Shown one piece after another: positions 27,098 to 37,725 of a stretch of 64,000 nucleotides of DNA (its first letter is position 1; each line of letters opens with the position of its first letter). Origin of the DNA: an uncultured Acidobacteriaceae bacterium (GTDB taxonomy: Bacteria > Acidobacteriota > Terriglobia > Terriglobales > Acidobacteriaceae); assembly GCA_903828675.1 (NCBI GenBank), contig CAIKND010000150.1:28951-92950 (forward strand). Reading direction: 5' to 3'. The position numbers were made by a program, and so were the translations under genes. Under the pieces are notes generated by a model, which was not told the origin of the DNA, did no database searches, and worked only from the letters and a program-made list of their open reading frames with translations.

Positions 27098-27425
27098 CTG
27101 AAACCCCAAGGTTCGACCACCGCTTTCCGTCCGCATCTCCGCAACAGCCTGCCTGAATGCCACGCCCGCAGTCCAGTCCGTTTCACCCTGAATATAAAGA
27201 AGTTAAGCCCGTTCTCGTGCTAACATTGACTTTCCGGCGCCTCAACGCCATCCAAACTGTGATTCAGGCTTTCACCTCGGCCGGAAGTTGCAAAATACGA
27301 ACGGTTCGAGTGACCCTGATCACATAATTGAAGGTCTTCTTCGTCTATGCTCCACGCATACTGGGTGATATTTGTGGAGGATTTTGATTCCTTCATCCTT
27401 CCTTGTCACCTCGAGGCCGCAGCTA
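27098..27425. promoter_or_regulatory. Leader region of the first CusBA operon
   Basis: 328 bases without a gene. They should contain the promoter of the adaptor gene at 27426. A short dyad CGAACGGTTCG is at 27298-27308 and a partial one GTGACCCTGATCAC about 3 bases further on; either could be an operator, but no known metal-regulator site can be recognised. Nothing else is seen. Confidence 0.3.
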
Positions 27426-28934
27426 ATGAAGAAAATCTTCCCTGTGCTCTTAGTTTTAGTCCTTCTTGTCATTGCCTTTCTGGTCGGTCGAATGCACACC
27501 GCAAGCGTTCCTGTCGCAGCGGCGAACAAACCGACCATTCTCTACTATGTAGATCCCATGCACCCTTCCTATAAATCTGACAAGCCAGGCATTGCTCCAG
27601 ACTGTGGCATGCCTCTTGAGCCTGTGTATTCAGACGGAGGTGCGGCCTCCGGCACGGTCGCTTCGGGTCCCGCCCGTCCCGGCGTCGTCAATATCAATCT
27701 TCAGCAACAGCAACTCATCGGCCTGCAGGTCGCAACCGTAGTCAAAACCTCCGGTCAGGACCATCTTCAAGTTCCGGGCAGAGTTGTTGCGGATGACACG
27801 CGCACCTATCGCCTCGCCGCAAGTTTAGGCGGCGTGATTTCCGCCACATTCGATCACTCCGTTGGAAGTCGCGTAAAGAAGGATGAAGTTCTTGCGGTCT
27901 TCGACTCTCCTGACCTGGTTGCGGCCGAACAAACCTTCTTGCAGGGCATGCGCCGGGCCCCGGAAAACAAATATCAGTTTGCGTCAACCAAGGACTGGAA
28001 GGACCAATACTTGAAACTGGCTGCCGAACGGCTCCGCTCCTTGGGAATGAGCGAAGCCCAATTCGAGCAGCTCGTAGCGACACAGCAGCCCGTGCAGACT
28101 CTCCAGATCGTTTCGCCCGTAGACGGCATTATCCTCTCGCGCAGCCTTTCTTCAGGGCAGCAAGTCGAGAGAGGCACCGAATTCTATCGCATCGCCGATC
28201 TGAATCACATTTGGATTCTGGCCAGCCTCAATGCGAATGATGCTGAAGCTTTGCACCCGGGAACAGAGGCCACGGTCTCCCTGCCAAACCAGGGAAAGCG
28301 CTGGAAGGCGCGTGTCAGTAACGCTCTGCCTCAGTTCGATCCAACTACGCGCAGCATGCAGGTTCGACTCGAGGCCGAGAATCCAGGTCTCACTCTGCGT
28401 CCGGACATGTTCGTCAACGTCGAATTGGGTGTTCATTACCCAGACGGTTTGACTGTGCCTCAGGAGGCACTACTCGATTCAGGGTTGACCAAGCGTGTCT
28501 ATGTCGATCTGGGAGGAGGAGCCTTTGAGCCCCGGCAAGTAGAGACCGGCCGGCGATCAGGCGATCGCGTCGAGATCAAAAGTGGGCTGGCGGCTGGCGA
28601 GAAGGTGGTCGTCTCCGGCACATTCCTGCTCGACTCCGAGAGCCGTTTGAAGGCGCCCAAAACCATGCAGCCGCAGAAGGTCGAGAGCGTTTCCAGCCCA
28701 GCCCATTCCATGAGCTCTTCGAAAATGCTCAAAGACCCGGTCTGCGGGATGGACGTAGACCCGGCAAAATCGATTGCCGCCGGCAATTTCGAATCAGTTC
28801 GAGGTAAGACTTACTACTTCTGCTCTCCCACCTGTCGCGACAAGTTCCACAAGGATCCGAAAAGCTATGCAGTGGCGGGTACCAATGACACCACGAGTGG
28901 TTCCATGCAGATGGGACCTGGGGGAGGGCAATGA
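27426..28934 (+). CDS. Heavy-metal RND efflux periplasmic adaptor (CusB-like) with C-terminal YHS domain
   Basis: The product is 502 residues from the ATG at 27426 (GAGG 9 bases upstream), preferred over an in-frame TTG at 27372. It has an N-terminal membrane anchor ([17 protein letters not shown]), then a heavy-metal-binding motif at residues 40-68 (YYVDPMHP, then [10 protein letters not shown]), then the adaptor core: barrel-sandwich hybrid and alpha-hairpin (about 95-260) and beta-barrel. A YHS domain is at about residues 436-482 ([21 protein letters not shown]) with the usual paired Cys. It overlaps the CusA gene by ATGA. CusB-type adaptors link the inner-membrane pump to an outer-membrane channel and can pick up Cu(I)/Ag(I) through Met residues. 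The second adaptor in this window (58998-60302) lacks the YHS domain. Confidence 0.93.
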   Translation: MKKIFPVLLVLVLLVIAFLVGRMHTASVPVAAANKPTILYYVDPMHPSYKSDKPGIAPDCGMPLEPVYSDGGAASGTVASGPARPGVVNINLQQQQLIGLQVATVVKTSGQDHLQVPGRVVADDTRTYRLAASLGGVISATFDHSVGSRVKKDEVLAVFDSPDLVAAEQTFLQGMRRAPENKYQFASTKDWKDQYLKLAAERLRSLGMSEAQFEQLVATQQPVQTLQIVSPVDGIILSRSLSSGQQVERGTEFYRIADLNHIWILASLNANDAEALHPGTEATVSLPNQGKRWKARVSNALPQFDPTTRSMQVRLEAENPGLTLRPDMFVNVELGVHYPDGLTVPQEALLDSGLTKRVYVDLGGGAFEPRQVETGRRSGDRVEIKSGLAAGEKVVVSGTFLLDSESRLKAPKTMQPQKVESVSSPAHSMSSSKMLKDPVCGMDVDPAKSIAAGNFESVRGKTYYFCSPTCRDKFHKDPKSYAVAGTNDTTSGSMQMGPGGGQ

Positions 28935-31900
28935 TTAGTCGCATCATTGACTTCTCGGTAACCCACAAGTTCCTGGTCTTTGCGGTCGTCGCCGTGGCCT
29001 GCGTGTTCGGCTGGTGGGCAATGATCTCGGTGCCGATCGACGCAATTCCCGACCTCAGCGATACCCAGGTAATCATCTACGCGCGATGGGATCGAAGTCC
29101 CGATATCGTCGAGTCTCAGGTTACATATCCCATCGTGTCGGCGATGGTCGGCGCACCGGGCGTAAAGACGGTGCGCGGATTCTCGGACTTCGGCTATTCG
29201 TATGTCTATGTGGTTTTCGAGGACGGCAAAGATCTCTATTGGGCGCGTTCACGGACTTTGGAGTATCTATCCAGCGTACTGCCTCGGCTTCCCGAAGGCG
29301 TGAAGGCGGAGATCGGCCCAGACGCTACCGGCCTCGGCTGGATCTTCCAATTCGCCCTTGTGGATACCACCGGCCAGCGCAGCCTTGCGGACATGCGCGC
29401 CTATCAGGACTGGTACCTGCGCTATTACCTCAAGGCAATTCCAGGAGTTGCTGAGGTAGCGCCCATTGGCGGCTTCACCCGCCAGTATCAGGTCAATGTC
29501 GATCCCCGCCGCCTGCAGGGATACGGAATTCCGATTAGCCGGGTTGTTGACGCCGTGCGTGGCGGTAACAGTGAAACGGGCGGCCGTCTCGTTGAATTCG
29601 GCGGTACGGAATACATGATTCGCGGCCGCGGCTACGCGCGCTCTATTCACGACTTCGAAGACATCGTGCTCACCGCAAGCGACACCGGTGTTCCCGTGCG
29701 AATCAAGGACATCGGCGAAGTAACAATCGGTCCCGACTATCGGCGCGGCGTATCCGAACTCAACGGCCAGGGAGAGGCCGTTTCCGGCATCGTGATCATG
29801 CGCAACGGAGAAAACGCCCTCCAGGTAATCGACCGCGTCAAGGCCAAGATCAAGGAGATTGAGCCCGGCCTCCCACCCGGCACAAAAATCGTTCCCGTCT
29901 ATGACCGCTCCCAACTGATTCATCGCTCCATCGATAACGTGACGACGACCATCATTGAAGTAATCGTCACAGTCGTGCTCATCATCCTCATCTTTCTCTG
30001 GCATTTTCCAAGCGCCGCCATTCCCATCATCACCATGCCGGTCGTGGTGCTGCTCATGTTCATCCCCTTTCACCTGCTCGGCATCAACGCCAACATCATG
30101 TCCCTCGCGGGCCTGGCCATCGCCTTTGGCGAATTGATCGATGCGTCCATTGTCGTTGTTGAGCAGACTCACAAAAAACTCGAGCAGTGGGAGAATGACG
30201 GTCGAAAGGCCGACTATCGGCAAGTCGTGCTCGGCGCGGTCAAAGAGGTTGCAGGTCCCACCTTCTTCGCGCTGCTGGTTCTGGCCGTTTCCTTCCTGCC
30301 TGTGTTTGCACTGGAAGCGCAGGAAGGGCGGATGTTCAAGCCTCTGGCCTATACCAAGATTCTGGCAATGTTAGTGGCGGCGGCCCTCGCCATTACCTTC
30401 GACCCAGCGCTGCGGCTGCTGCTCACCAGGGCGGAGCCTTTCGATTTTCATCCGCAGTGGATCTGCAAGACACTCAACGCTCTTCTGGTGGGAAAGATAC
30501 GCTCTGAGGATAAGCATCCCCTGAGCCGCATTCTGATGCGTATCTACGAGCCCGTGGTCGTGTGGACGCTCCGCCGAAAGTGGGTTGTACTTGCGTCTGC
30601 TGCCGTACTCATGCTCGTCACCATTCCGGTGTTCTTTCGCTTGGGTTCGGAGTTCATGCCGCCACTGGATGAAGGCTCAATTCTCTACATGCCTACGACC
30701 ATGCCCGGCATCTCCATCGGCGAAGCCTCGCGGCTCCTGCAGATGACCGATCGCATCATCAAGCAGTTTCCAGAGGTCGATGCTGTGCTCGGAAAGGCAG
30801 GCAGGGCCGAAACATCCACCGATCCGGCGCCGCTTTCCATGTTGGAAACTGTGATTACCTTGAAGCCGAGGAACGAGTGGAGGCGCGTCCATACGTGGTA
30901 CTCGGCATGGGCGCCGGAATGGCTCAAACCGCTGCTTCGCCACATCACGCAGGACACGATGTCCTCTGAAGAACTCATCGCAGAGCTTGATCGTGCTCTC
31001 CAGGTGCCCGGCGTTTCGAATGCGTGGACCATGCCCGTCAAAGGCCGCATCGATATGATCACCACCGGACTGCGAACCCCTGTCGGACTCAAGATTTCTG
31101 GAGGAGATCTCGCCGAAATTGAAAAAATCGGGACGCAGATTGAAGGAGTGCTGCCCTCCGTTCGCGGTACCCGCAGTGTGTTTGCGGAGCGCACCGGAGA
31201 CGGCTATTACCTTGATGTCGATTGGAACCGCAATGAACTGTCCCGCTATGGCTTGAGTATTGAGGAGGCCCAGAAGGTCGTCGAAAATGCCATCGGCGGC
31301 GAAAATATTTCCACTGTGCTCATCGATCAGGAGCGATACCCGGTCAATGTGCGCTACATGCGCGATTTCAGAAGCGACCTCGACGCGCTCAATCATGTGC
31401 TGGTCCCGGCAGGCGGCCAGAGGCAGGTCTTGCTGTCAGATCTGGCGCAGATCAAGTTGGCTACCGGCCCCTCCATGATTAGAAATGAAGACGGACTCCT
31501 CACCGGATACGTCTATGTCGATCTTGCCGGGCGCGACGTTCAGAGTTACATTGCCGAAGCCGAACCACTGCTCCGTAAGTCGGTCAGCCTCCCGCCCGGA
31601 TACGCAATCAGTTGGAGCGGACAATATGTCGCCATGCAGCGTGTCAAGCACCGCCTCGAGTACATAGTGCCGCTGACTCTGCTTCTGATCATTACCTTTC
31701 TTTACTTGAACACCGGCTCCACGGTGAAGACACTCATCGTCTTGCTTGCCGTTCCGTTCTCTGCAATTGGAGCCGTATGGTTCCTCTATTTCGCCGGCTA
31801 CAACACCAGCGTAGCCGTGTGGGTAGGTTTGATTGCATTGCTCGGCGTCGATGCTGAGACCGGTGTCTTTATGCTCCTCTATCTGGATCTTTCTTACGAG

Positions 31901-32227
31901 GATGCCAAAAGGAGGGGCCGAATGCAGAGTCTTGAAGACCTGCGTGAAGCCATCGTCGCTGGCGCTGCCAAGCGGCTTCGTCCCAAATTCATGACCTTTG
32001 CCACTACCTGCATCGGCCTGTTTCCAATCATGTGGGCCGTCGGCACCGGCTCCGATGTGATGAAGCGTATAGCCGCCCCCATGGTCGGAGGCATTTTCAC
32101 GTCGTTCCTTCTGGAGCTGCTAGTCTATCCAGCGGTCTACGAGATTTGGAAGTCGCGAGGCCTGAGCCCCGCCGCTGAAGCAGATGAGATCGCTGAACCG
32201 CACGTCACGCTCATCGGCTCTTATTGA
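28931..32227 (+). CDS. Heavy-metal efflux RND pump, CusA/CzcA family
   Basis: The product is 1098 residues, normal for the HME-RND family. Inner-membrane proton-driven exporter with twelve expected membrane helices. Visible family features: N-terminal [33 protein letters not shown], helix-4 region [40 protein letters not shown], and C-terminal [20 protein letters not shown]. The GGGQ end of the adaptor runs into the ATG, with GGGAGGG as ribosome-binding site. Context (OprC-like receptor, multicopper oxidases, Cys/His proteins) favours Cu(I)/Ag(I) as substrate, but Co/Zn/Cd cannot be excluded from sequence reading alone. No outer-membrane CusC gene follows. It is closely similar over its length to the pump at 55541-58861. 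Confidence 0.95.
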   Translation: MISRIIDFSVTHKFLVFAVVAVACVFGWWAMISVPIDAIPDLSDTQVIIYARWDRSPDIVESQVTYPIVSAMVGAPGVKTVRGFSDFGYSYVYVVFEDGKDLYWARSRTLEYLSSVLPRLPEGVKAEIGPDATGLGWIFQFALVDTTGQRSLADMRAYQDWYLRYYLKAIPGVAEVAPIGGFTRQYQVNVDPRRLQGYGIPISRVVDAVRGGNSETGGRLVEFGGTEYMIRGRGYARSIHDFEDIVLTASDTGVPVRIKDIGEVTIGPDYRRGVSELNGQGEAVSGIVIMRNGENALQVIDRVKAKIKEIEPGLPPGTKIVPVYDRSQLIHRSIDNVTTTIIEVIVTVVLIILIFLWHFPSAAIPIITMPVVVLLMFIPFHLLGINANIMSLAGLAIAFGELIDASIVVVEQTHKKLEQWENDGRKADYRQVVLGAVKEVAGPTFFALLVLAVSFLPVFALEAQEGRMFKPLAYTKILAMLVAAALAITFDPALRLLLTRAEPFDFHPQWICKTLNALLVGKIRSEDKHPLSRILMRIYEPVVVWTLRRKWVVLASAAVLMLVTIPVFFRLGSEFMPPLDEGSILYMPTTMPGISIGEASRLLQMTDRIIKQFPEVDAVLGKAGRAETSTDPAPLSMLETVITLKPRNEWRRVHTWYSAWAPEWLKPLLRHITQDTMSSEELIAELDRALQVPGVSNAWTMPVKGRIDMITTGLRTPVGLKISGGDLAEIEKIGTQIEGVLPSVRGTRSVFAERTGDGYYLDVDWNRNELSRYGLSIEEAQKVVENAIGGENISTVLIDQERYPVNVRYMRDFRSDLDALNHVLVPAGGQRQVLLSDLAQIKLATGPSMIRNEDGLLTGYVYVDLAGRDVQSYIAEAEPLLRKSVSLPPGYAISWSGQYVAMQRVKHRLEYIVPLTLLLIITFLYLNTGSTVKTLIVLLAVPFSAIGAVWFLYFAGYNTSVAVWVGLIALLGVDAETGVFMLLYLDLSYEDAKRRGRMQSLEDLREAIVAGAAKRLRPKFMTFATTCIGLFPIMWAVGTGSDVMKRIAAPMVGGIFTSFLLELLVYPAVYEIWKSRGLSPAAEADEIAEPHVTLIGSY

Positions 32228-32286
32228 ATTTACGCTCCGCGTTTGCCTCGCGAAGTCCATTCCTCCTGACGTCTCTCAAATCTGCC

Positions 32287-32322
32287 GGGCTGATCTTTCA
32301 ATCAAAATTGAAAGGTCAGCCC
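32287..32322. terminator. Bidirectional terminator hairpin overlapping the receptor 3' end
   Basis: A 16-bp stem (GGGCTGATCTTTCAAT at 32287-32302 and its near-complement at 32307-32322, one mismatch) has a CAAA loop. It lies between convergent genes; the right arm encodes the last residues and the loop holds the stop codon of the minus-strand receptor. Confidence 0.7.
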
Positions 32323-34890
32323 GCCATGAAATGACCTGCCCATACCGGGCAAGGATGCCCCTCCTTTGATCGCACTCATCGTTGGGCCATAGTAGCGCCC
32401 TCCCAAAGGCAGCAGGTAATTCCTGCCGGCTAGATTGTCGATGCCGGCATCGAAACGAAGGCTCAAAGGGTCTGAGATTTGGTGCTGATAGCTGGTTCGA
32501 AGATTGGCCAGAACGTAGCCCGGAGTGCGTAGCTCCATGCGGGTTGCCTGCAGATCTTTCTTGGCGTCGACAGCTTGCAGGTCGAAGCTGCTGGACCAGT
32601 TGCCCAGATGGTGCTCCACAGTCACCTTCGCATTCAGCGGCATCATGTGATAAAGCGGCTGCTTTCCAGGCGAGCCGGCTGCCTGAGGAGCGGTATTCTC
32701 TCCGTGGACATAGCCCAGCAATCCGCCCAGCGAAAACTCACCGGCCCGTGTGCGATCACCCAGCGGTAGGCGTCCGGATCCGTCCACGCCATAGAGTCGC
32801 GCCCCATAATTGCCGAATAACAAGGTGACGTATTGAGTAGTCGCAATTGTTGCGGCGGTGGCGTTGAACCGCGCGAGAGAGCAGCCGTTCCCCAGGCCGT
32901 TTTCGCTCACCGGGCAGCGGCCCGCGTCGATGTAGTTCTGCACATGGGTGAAGTAGGGCGTCACCTTCAATTCCCAGCGCGTCTGCGCTTCATCATGCCA
33001 GCCCATTGTGGCGCTTGCTGTATGGGCAACTTCGGGCAAAAGGTTCAGGTTCCCGGAGTACCCGTTAAGATCGCCGAACCACCCATTCATATCCGCCGAC
33101 ATCGCGCTCTGCTTAGCCCAGAGATAGCGTTCGTAAAGATTAGGTGAGCGCGTCTTCCGGGCATAGCCGAATTCGAAAGTGCTCTTCACATTCGGCGCAT
33201 ACCGGCCCAATGCGGTCAAATCAAAATTAATGTCGCGGCGTCCGTGCCTGCTGGAGTTGAAGGCCGTGGCGTCGTCGTAATAGGCAGCGCTTCCGGTTTG
33301 TGTCTTCATCATGCAATAGCCCGGCGCATTCATTTGACCTCCGCACATGTTGTAACCCTGCACGGCGCCCGTATTCATCATCACCACGTCACTGCGTATC
33401 CCCAGCAACTCCGTCCAGCCCCGTCCGCGCCTGCCCTCCCATTCAACGAAAGTTCCAAAGCGGTCCCGGCTACCGTCGTGTACGTTCCACAGTGTGTTTG
33501 GCCCCATGGAGCCCACCATCGTCATCGACGCCGGCCACCAATCGTCCAACGTAAAGCGGTGATAGTCAGTGCCCGCGCGCAACACATCCTGGCCCGCCAA
33601 TGGAATCTCCGCTTGCAGCGAATAGCCAAGGTTCGAACCTCTGGTATCCATGGGCATGTTCATGTTCATGATGAGCTGCTTCTCCGAGAGGATATTCATC
33701 TCGTGTCCGGTATGCTCATAGAAACCACGCACGTCCACCCTGCCCCAGGCGAAGCCCGCGCGGTAGCGGACATTGCCGTATCTCGACTCGTTCTTGAGCA
33801 TATCCATGTGCGCGTTGGGAAATCCTTCTTCAGGTATGTCCTGATAGCCAATACTAGCGGTAAAAAGGTGGATGCCCCGCCGAGCAGCCAGTTGCATGGT
33901 ATAGGTCCTGGACTTGAACAGCGTGGATATGACTCTGTCTCCGTTTCCGCTCGTGTAATCGGCGGCATTCACGTACGTACCCTTATAAGACGCACTGAAA
34001 TGCTGTGTTGCTATGGTTAGCGAAGCCTCTCCACCACTGACGACGCCATTGGTTCGATGGAATCCAGTAAGGCTGCCGCGCGTAACCGTGCGCTGGTCTG
34101 GCGCGGCAAACTCCGGCTCCGCGCTATCGACGACAATCGTGCCGCCGATACTGTCGCCGCCGTTGCTCACCGGCGTAATGCCCGCCACAACACTGATCTT
34201 GCCCACACCCCCCGGATCGATATAGGACATGGCAGGATTCATGTGGTTGCTGCAGTGCGCCGTCAGGGTCATTCCATTCACCAGTACCTTTACCCGGTCA
34301 TCGGCCAGCCCATGAATAGCCGGCAAACTCGACAAGCCACCATTGGCGGCAAGGCTTACCCCCGGTACTCCATCGAACAGCGAGGCTGTATCGCTGGTGC
34401 CGGCATTCCTGCCTGCGAGCGTGTCGGCGCTCAATTCAACTTCCGACGCTACCTCAACGACCGTCTCTGTCCCGGCCACTTTCAGAAAAATATCGACAAT
34501 CGTCTCGTCGCACGCCGCAACGGAAACATCGTCAACGATGACCATTTGAAATCCACCGGCTGTGGCGGTGACCTTGTAGCGCCCGACTGGAAGTCCATCG
34601 AACACGAATCGGCCTTGGCCATCGGTCTCCAGCGTCCTCTTGATCCCCGATGCTGAATGCAGGGCTTCTATCCTCACCCCGGGTACAACTGCGCCGGTCT
34701 GATCCTTGAAAATTCCGGCAATCCAGCCGGTTGCATCGAGCTTTCCCCGCACGCAAGGGACTGATTGACTAGGCCTCGGCGCGGGTTCGGCAAAAGTGAC
34801 TGCGCCGGACATATTCTGGGCGCGGCTCGACAGTGCCGGAATGCAAAGGGCAACAGTTGGTACTAACGCCAGTAATAGCGTGGCTTTCAT
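32302..34890 (-). CDS. TonB-dependent receptor, OprC/NosA-like copper type, with regulatory-like N-terminal domain
   Basis: The product is 862 residues; GAGGAG lies 6 bases before the ATG. Signal peptide LLLALVPTVALCIPALSSRAQ, carboxypeptidase-regulatory-like domain at about residues 53-140, plug at about 150-270, then barrel ending SFHGGLTFQF. The plug has C213-S-N-H-M217 (LTAHCSNHMNPAMSYIDP) and the barrel H396-E-M398. OprC, the outer-membrane copper transporter of Pseudomonas, uses CxxxM plus HxM ligands, so copper is the likely ligand here. Met-rich loops (LIMNMNMPMD) fit that. The gene for the small Cys/His protein at 34974-35345 lies just upstream in the same direction, probably co-transcribed. 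The N-terminal regulatory-like domain is typical of Acidobacteriota. Confidence 0.9.
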   Translation of the reverse strand: MKATLLLALVPTVALCIPALSSRAQNMSGAVTFAEPAPRPSQSVPCVRGKLDATGWIAGIFKDQTGAVVPGVRIEALHSASGIKRTLETDGQGRFVFDGLPVGRYKVTATAGGFQMVIVDDVSVAACDETIVDIFLKVAGTETVVEVASEVELSADTLAGRNAGTSDTASLFDGVPGVSLAANGGLSSLPAIHGLADDRVKVLVNGMTLTAHCSNHMNPAMSYIDPGGVGKISVVAGITPVSNGGDSIGGTIVVDSAEPEFAAPDQRTVTRGSLTGFHRTNGVVSGGEASLTIATQHFSASYKGTYVNAADYTSGNGDRVISTLFKSRTYTMQLAARRGIHLFTASIGYQDIPEEGFPNAHMDMLKNESRYGNVRYRAGFAWGRVDVRGFYEHTGHEMNILSEKQLIMNMNMPMDTRGSNLGYSLQAEIPLAGQDVLRAGTDYHRFTLDDWWPASMTMVGSMGPNTLWNVHDGSRDRFGTFVEWEGRRGRGWTELLGIRSDVVMMNTGAVQGYNMCGGQMNAPGYCMMKTQTGSAAYYDDATAFNSSRHGRRDINFDLTALGRYAPNVKSTFEFGYARKTRSPNLYERYLWAKQSAMSADMNGWFGDLNGYSGNLNLLPEVAHTASATMGWHDEAQTRWELKVTPYFTHVQNYIDAGRCPVSENGLGNGCSLARFNATAATIATTQYVTLLFGNYGARLYGVDGSGRLPLGDRTRAGEFSLGGLLGYVHGENTAPQAAGSPGKQPLYHMMPLNAKVTVEHHLGNWSSSFDLQAVDAKKDLQATRMELRTPGYVLANLRTSYQHQISDPLSLRFDAGIDNLAGRNYLLPLGGRYYGPTMSAIKGGASLPGMGRSFHGGLTFQF

Positions 34891-34973
34891 GGGTTCTCCT
34901 CTGGCTTTAACAAAACACGAGATATCGCAACGGAATAGGCAGCCCTAATCCGTTCGCAGAGCACTACAGTTTG

Positions 34974-35345
34974 TTAGGCCGGAAGTGTGGGAGGGCCGCG
35001 CCTTTGATGGCTGCGGAGAGACGAAATGCGGGAATGTGCTTCGGTCCGGGTGGAGCGAGCCGGATAGCTAACTACATAGGCGTAGAACTGTTTATGAGCT
35101 TCAGCCTTGCATTTTGTTGAATGCGCTGCGCAGGTACTCGCCGGGAAGCATGGGCACTTCTCAGAGACAGATGCAAAGCCGGTCTCTTTGCTGCCCGGCC
35201 GCTGCATTTTCTGCATCATGCAATGATGCTTGCCGTTTCTTCGGCAGCAGGCAGGCAGATTCGAATCCGCGTCATGGGCGAGCAGCGGCGCAATCAGCAT
35301 CCAGCTGAACAGCATTACCAGCGATAGTGCTATCGAGCGTCGCAT
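34974..35345 (-). CDS. Small secreted Cys/His/Met-rich protein with PACCRRxGxHHC motif, putative copper-binding
   Basis: The product is 123 residues. Signal sequence at about residues 5-23 (IALSLVMLFSWMLIAPLLA). Then P31-A-C-C-R-R-N-G-K-H-H-C42 followed by MMQKMQ, a second Cys group KCPCFP (63-68) and TC/KC pairs at about 71-79; the C-terminus has RRGPP. The same motif at the same residue numbers (31-42) occurs in the product of 63409-63798, and each gene sits immediately upstream of a TonB receptor gene on the same strand (here 83 bases). I know of no function. Cys-Cys, His-His-Cys and Met clusters make copper or other soft-metal binding likely; this is inference. No strong ribosome-binding site. 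Confidence 0.75.
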   Translation of the reverse strand: MRRSIALSLVMLFSWMLIAPLLAHDADSNLPACCRRNGKHHCMMQKMQRPGSKETGFASVSEKCPCFPASTCAAHSTKCKAEAHKQFYAYVVSYPARSTRTEAHSRISSLRSHQRRGPPTLPA

Positions 35346-35576
35346 CTTCGGGGAAAAAGGGCAGCGTGCTTAGTTTGCCACTTCTGAAGCTACTATGCAA
35401 CCGGCACTTCTATGCCGTTCTCGATTTCACCCGGGTGACGTTGTAACACCATTCTTCAACAGGCGAACTGCGAAATGAGTTCCGGCGGCCAATGAACGTG
35501 AATCTGCCCGGTTCCCCCTGGCATTACTGAACTGCGGAACAGCGCACTGCGCACTGCGCACAAACCGCGACACCGA

Positions 35577-37388
35577 TTACAAAGGCTTGGTTGTAGAAGG
35601 GCTCCCTGCTGAACTTGCAGCGGGCTTTGTAATGGTCTGGCTAGGCAGAGACATGACTGCATCTGCTTTTGCATCCGCTCTGCGATAGGTTACGGAGTTA
35701 GCCGATCCAATATCAACCATTCTCAGGTTCTCGTCCGTGACGCCCCCGGTTGAAATAATATGGGGAGTTATGGCGAAGACGATCTCGTTTTGTTGGTGAT
35801 CCTTCGACTCCTGCCCAAAGAAATACTTGAGAATAGGAACTTTCATCAACCATGGGTAACCACTCATGGAATTGGTGTCGGTATCCTCGAATATTCCGCC
35901 GATCAAATTGACTTCGCCGTCTGCAAGCCGCGCCTCGTGGTTGATCGTGCGTTGCCCAATAGTGGGCTGATTGAAGCCGCCGATGTTTTGTACCCCGGCA
36001 ACGGAAGAAACCTCCAGGGACATCTTCAGCGTAACCGAGCGATCCGAATGCACATAAGGCGTGATGTCAATGTTCACACCAACATCCAGATACTGGAACT
36101 GGGTATTGACTGAACCGCCCAGCCCGCTCTGGAACGATCCCGTAGCAATTGGAACGCGGTCGCCTATCTTCAAGGAGGCCTTCTCGCCATCGATGGCGCG
36201 CATCTCAGGCCGCTGCAGAACCTTCGTGTTGCCGTCCGACGCGAGTAGTGAGAAGGAGGCGCCGGGGATAGACACGGAGAACTCGCCGGCATTCAGTGAC
36301 GTGAAGGAATTCAATGTCAAGGATGAGCCCGAGGATCCTGAGGTCCCAGACGAGGTAGCTCCAGAGGGCGCCAATGTCACCGTGGCGCTCGTCGGCGGGT
36401 TTGTACCAAGGGTGCGGGCCCGGTCGCGGCTAACTTCCATAATCGTTACGTCGATCACAACTTCGCCTTTTGGCTTGTCGATATCCGTCAGTAACTTCTG
36501 AGCCAGCACCATCTGGTCTGGCGTGCCACGCAGCGTAAGTGAGCGCTGTTCAGGAGTTACCTGAATCCGGCTGATATCTAGTATGCCCTTGAGCGTGCCT
36601 GCGGCTTGTTGCAGATCCGCCGGCGTTGACGCGTTGCGCAGATAGAACGTCTTCATTACGTTCTGCTCGAATTCTTTGCGCTTGGCCCCGCTGTCAGCCG
36701 TAACCATGATGGTGTTCGCCGATAATGGGCGCCAGAACGTCTTCGACTGCGTCGCCAGCATGTCAAGAGCATCGCGCAGGCTCACGTCCTTCAGCTCGAA
36801 TGTGATCTTTTGAGGTTTGTAGTCTGGATCGATCAGCACGTTGATGCCCGCCAGCTGTGCCAACGTCTTGTAAACGGCATCGGTTGTTGTGGCCAGATGC
36901 AACGTGATAGGCATATCGGATTTAAGGGTTATTGAAACAGGCCCCGCGGCGGTCTCGGCCTCTCGATCCAGGGAAGCAACCGGTGCCTTTGGCTGGTTGG
37001 CGTTTTCCTTTTCCCTGACCTGCTTCTGTATCAGATCTGCAGTGCGCCTGACTTCCTGGGTCGCAGAGAAGTTGCTGCCGTCAATCTCGGCGGCCAGGCG
37101 AAACTGGGCCAGTGCCTCCTGCAGCTTTCCGGCATCGCGCAATTGTTCGCCTGCATGAATGTGCAGACCCGACGCTAGAAATCGCAGCCGAAGATAGGCC
37201 GCCATAAATTTCGGATCGTTCGGCTTTGCTTCGTGGGCTTGCTTGTATGCTTCGAAGGCCGCGTCATAATCGTTTTTCTTTTCAGAGTGGTCGCCGATCT
37301 TGTATGCGTGTTCGGCACTGTCGGCTAGAGCGGGGATTACCCCAATCCCCGCCATCATTACATAAGCAAAAAGTCGTGACCGTTTCAT
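35577..37388 (-). CDS. Secretin (type II/IV pilus GspD/PilQ superfamily) with N-terminal TPR and STN domains
   Basis: Start taken at the ATG at 37388 (603 residues; GAGG 7 bases upstream, signal peptide SRLFAYVMMAGIGVIPALA follows directly); an ATG at 37421 is also in frame. Two TPR-like units lie at about residues 28-125, an STN domain at about 149-230 (INVLIDPDYKPQKITFELKD), a secretin N-domain at about 240-320 (FYLRNAS, LTLRGTPDQMVLAQKLLTDI), and the secretin channel at about 395-550 (VGVNIDITPYVH, VNLIGGIFE, VPILKYFFG, EIVFAITPHII). Secretins form outer-membrane pores for folded proteins or pili. No other secretion gene is in the window. The gene is divergent from the multicopper oxidase cluster (337 bases between starts), suggesting export of those products. 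Confidence 0.92.
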   Translation of the reverse strand: MKRSRLFAYVMMAGIGVIPALADSAEHAYKIGDHSEKKNDYDAAFEAYKQAHEAKPNDPKFMAAYLRLRFLASGLHIHAGEQLRDAGKLQEALAQFRLAAEIDGSNFSATQEVRRTADLIQKQVREKENANQPKAPVASLDREAETAAGPVSITLKSDMPITLHLATTTDAVYKTLAQLAGINVLIDPDYKPQKITFELKDVSLRDALDMLATQSKTFWRPLSANTIMVTADSGAKRKEFEQNVMKTFYLRNASTPADLQQAAGTLKGILDISRIQVTPEQRSLTLRGTPDQMVLAQKLLTDIDKPKGEVVIDVTIMEVSRDRARTLGTNPPTSATVTLAPSGATSSGTSGSSGSSLTLNSFTSLNAGEFSVSIPGASFSLLASDGNTKVLQRPEMRAIDGEKASLKIGDRVPIATGSFQSGLGGSVNTQFQYLDVGVNIDITPYVHSDRSVTLKMSLEVSSVAGVQNIGGFNQPTIGQRTINHEARLADGEVNLIGGIFEDTDTNSMSGYPWLMKVPILKYFFGQESKDHQQNEIVFAITPHIISTGGVTDENLRMVDIGSANSVTYRRADAKADAVMSLPSQTITKPAASSAGSPSTTKPL

Positions 37389-37725
37389 TTCGCCTCGTGC
37401 GTGGTGGCGTTTGAAATTCAAAGTCCATGATGCACCGCAACTTACCGCGGCTCTTTGCGCAAGGTCAACTGACGCCGCATATCAAGCCGCCAGGCGCCAT
37501 ACAGTCTCTACTCCAGGCCTGGCCCTGCCGGCGCCAGAGAAGCACTTCGCTGTTTGCGCTTTAGCAAACATCAAATGCAAATAAAGCAAACAATCATAGA
37601 TTCTTTGCGGAGGCGCAACGTGCTCAATGGCGACTACCGGGAAACTAGCGAAACGAATAGGACGGTGGCACGACACCTCGCTACCCGGAATGGGTAGACG
37701 CCGTCGGCGGGGAGGAGAAGAACGC
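37389..37725. promoter_or_regulatory. Divergent control region between secretin and multicopper oxidase cluster
   Basis: 337 bases without a gene. Visible dyads: GTTTGC/GCAAAC (37552-37569) with a further AAGCAAAC copy about 20 bases on, and CTACCC/GGGTAG (37681-37697), perfect with a 5-base spacer, 14 bases before the GGAGGAG ribosome-binding site of the oxidase. A related GGGGTAG/CTACCCC dyad lies before the second CusB gene (60335-60364). Operator function is unproven. Confidence 0.35.

Noticed and set aside
27002..27223. 73-codon Pro-rich frame across the C-rich tract
   Set aside because: Pro-rich content is a by-product of the C tract; no start signal and no counterpart with the same frame in the second copy.
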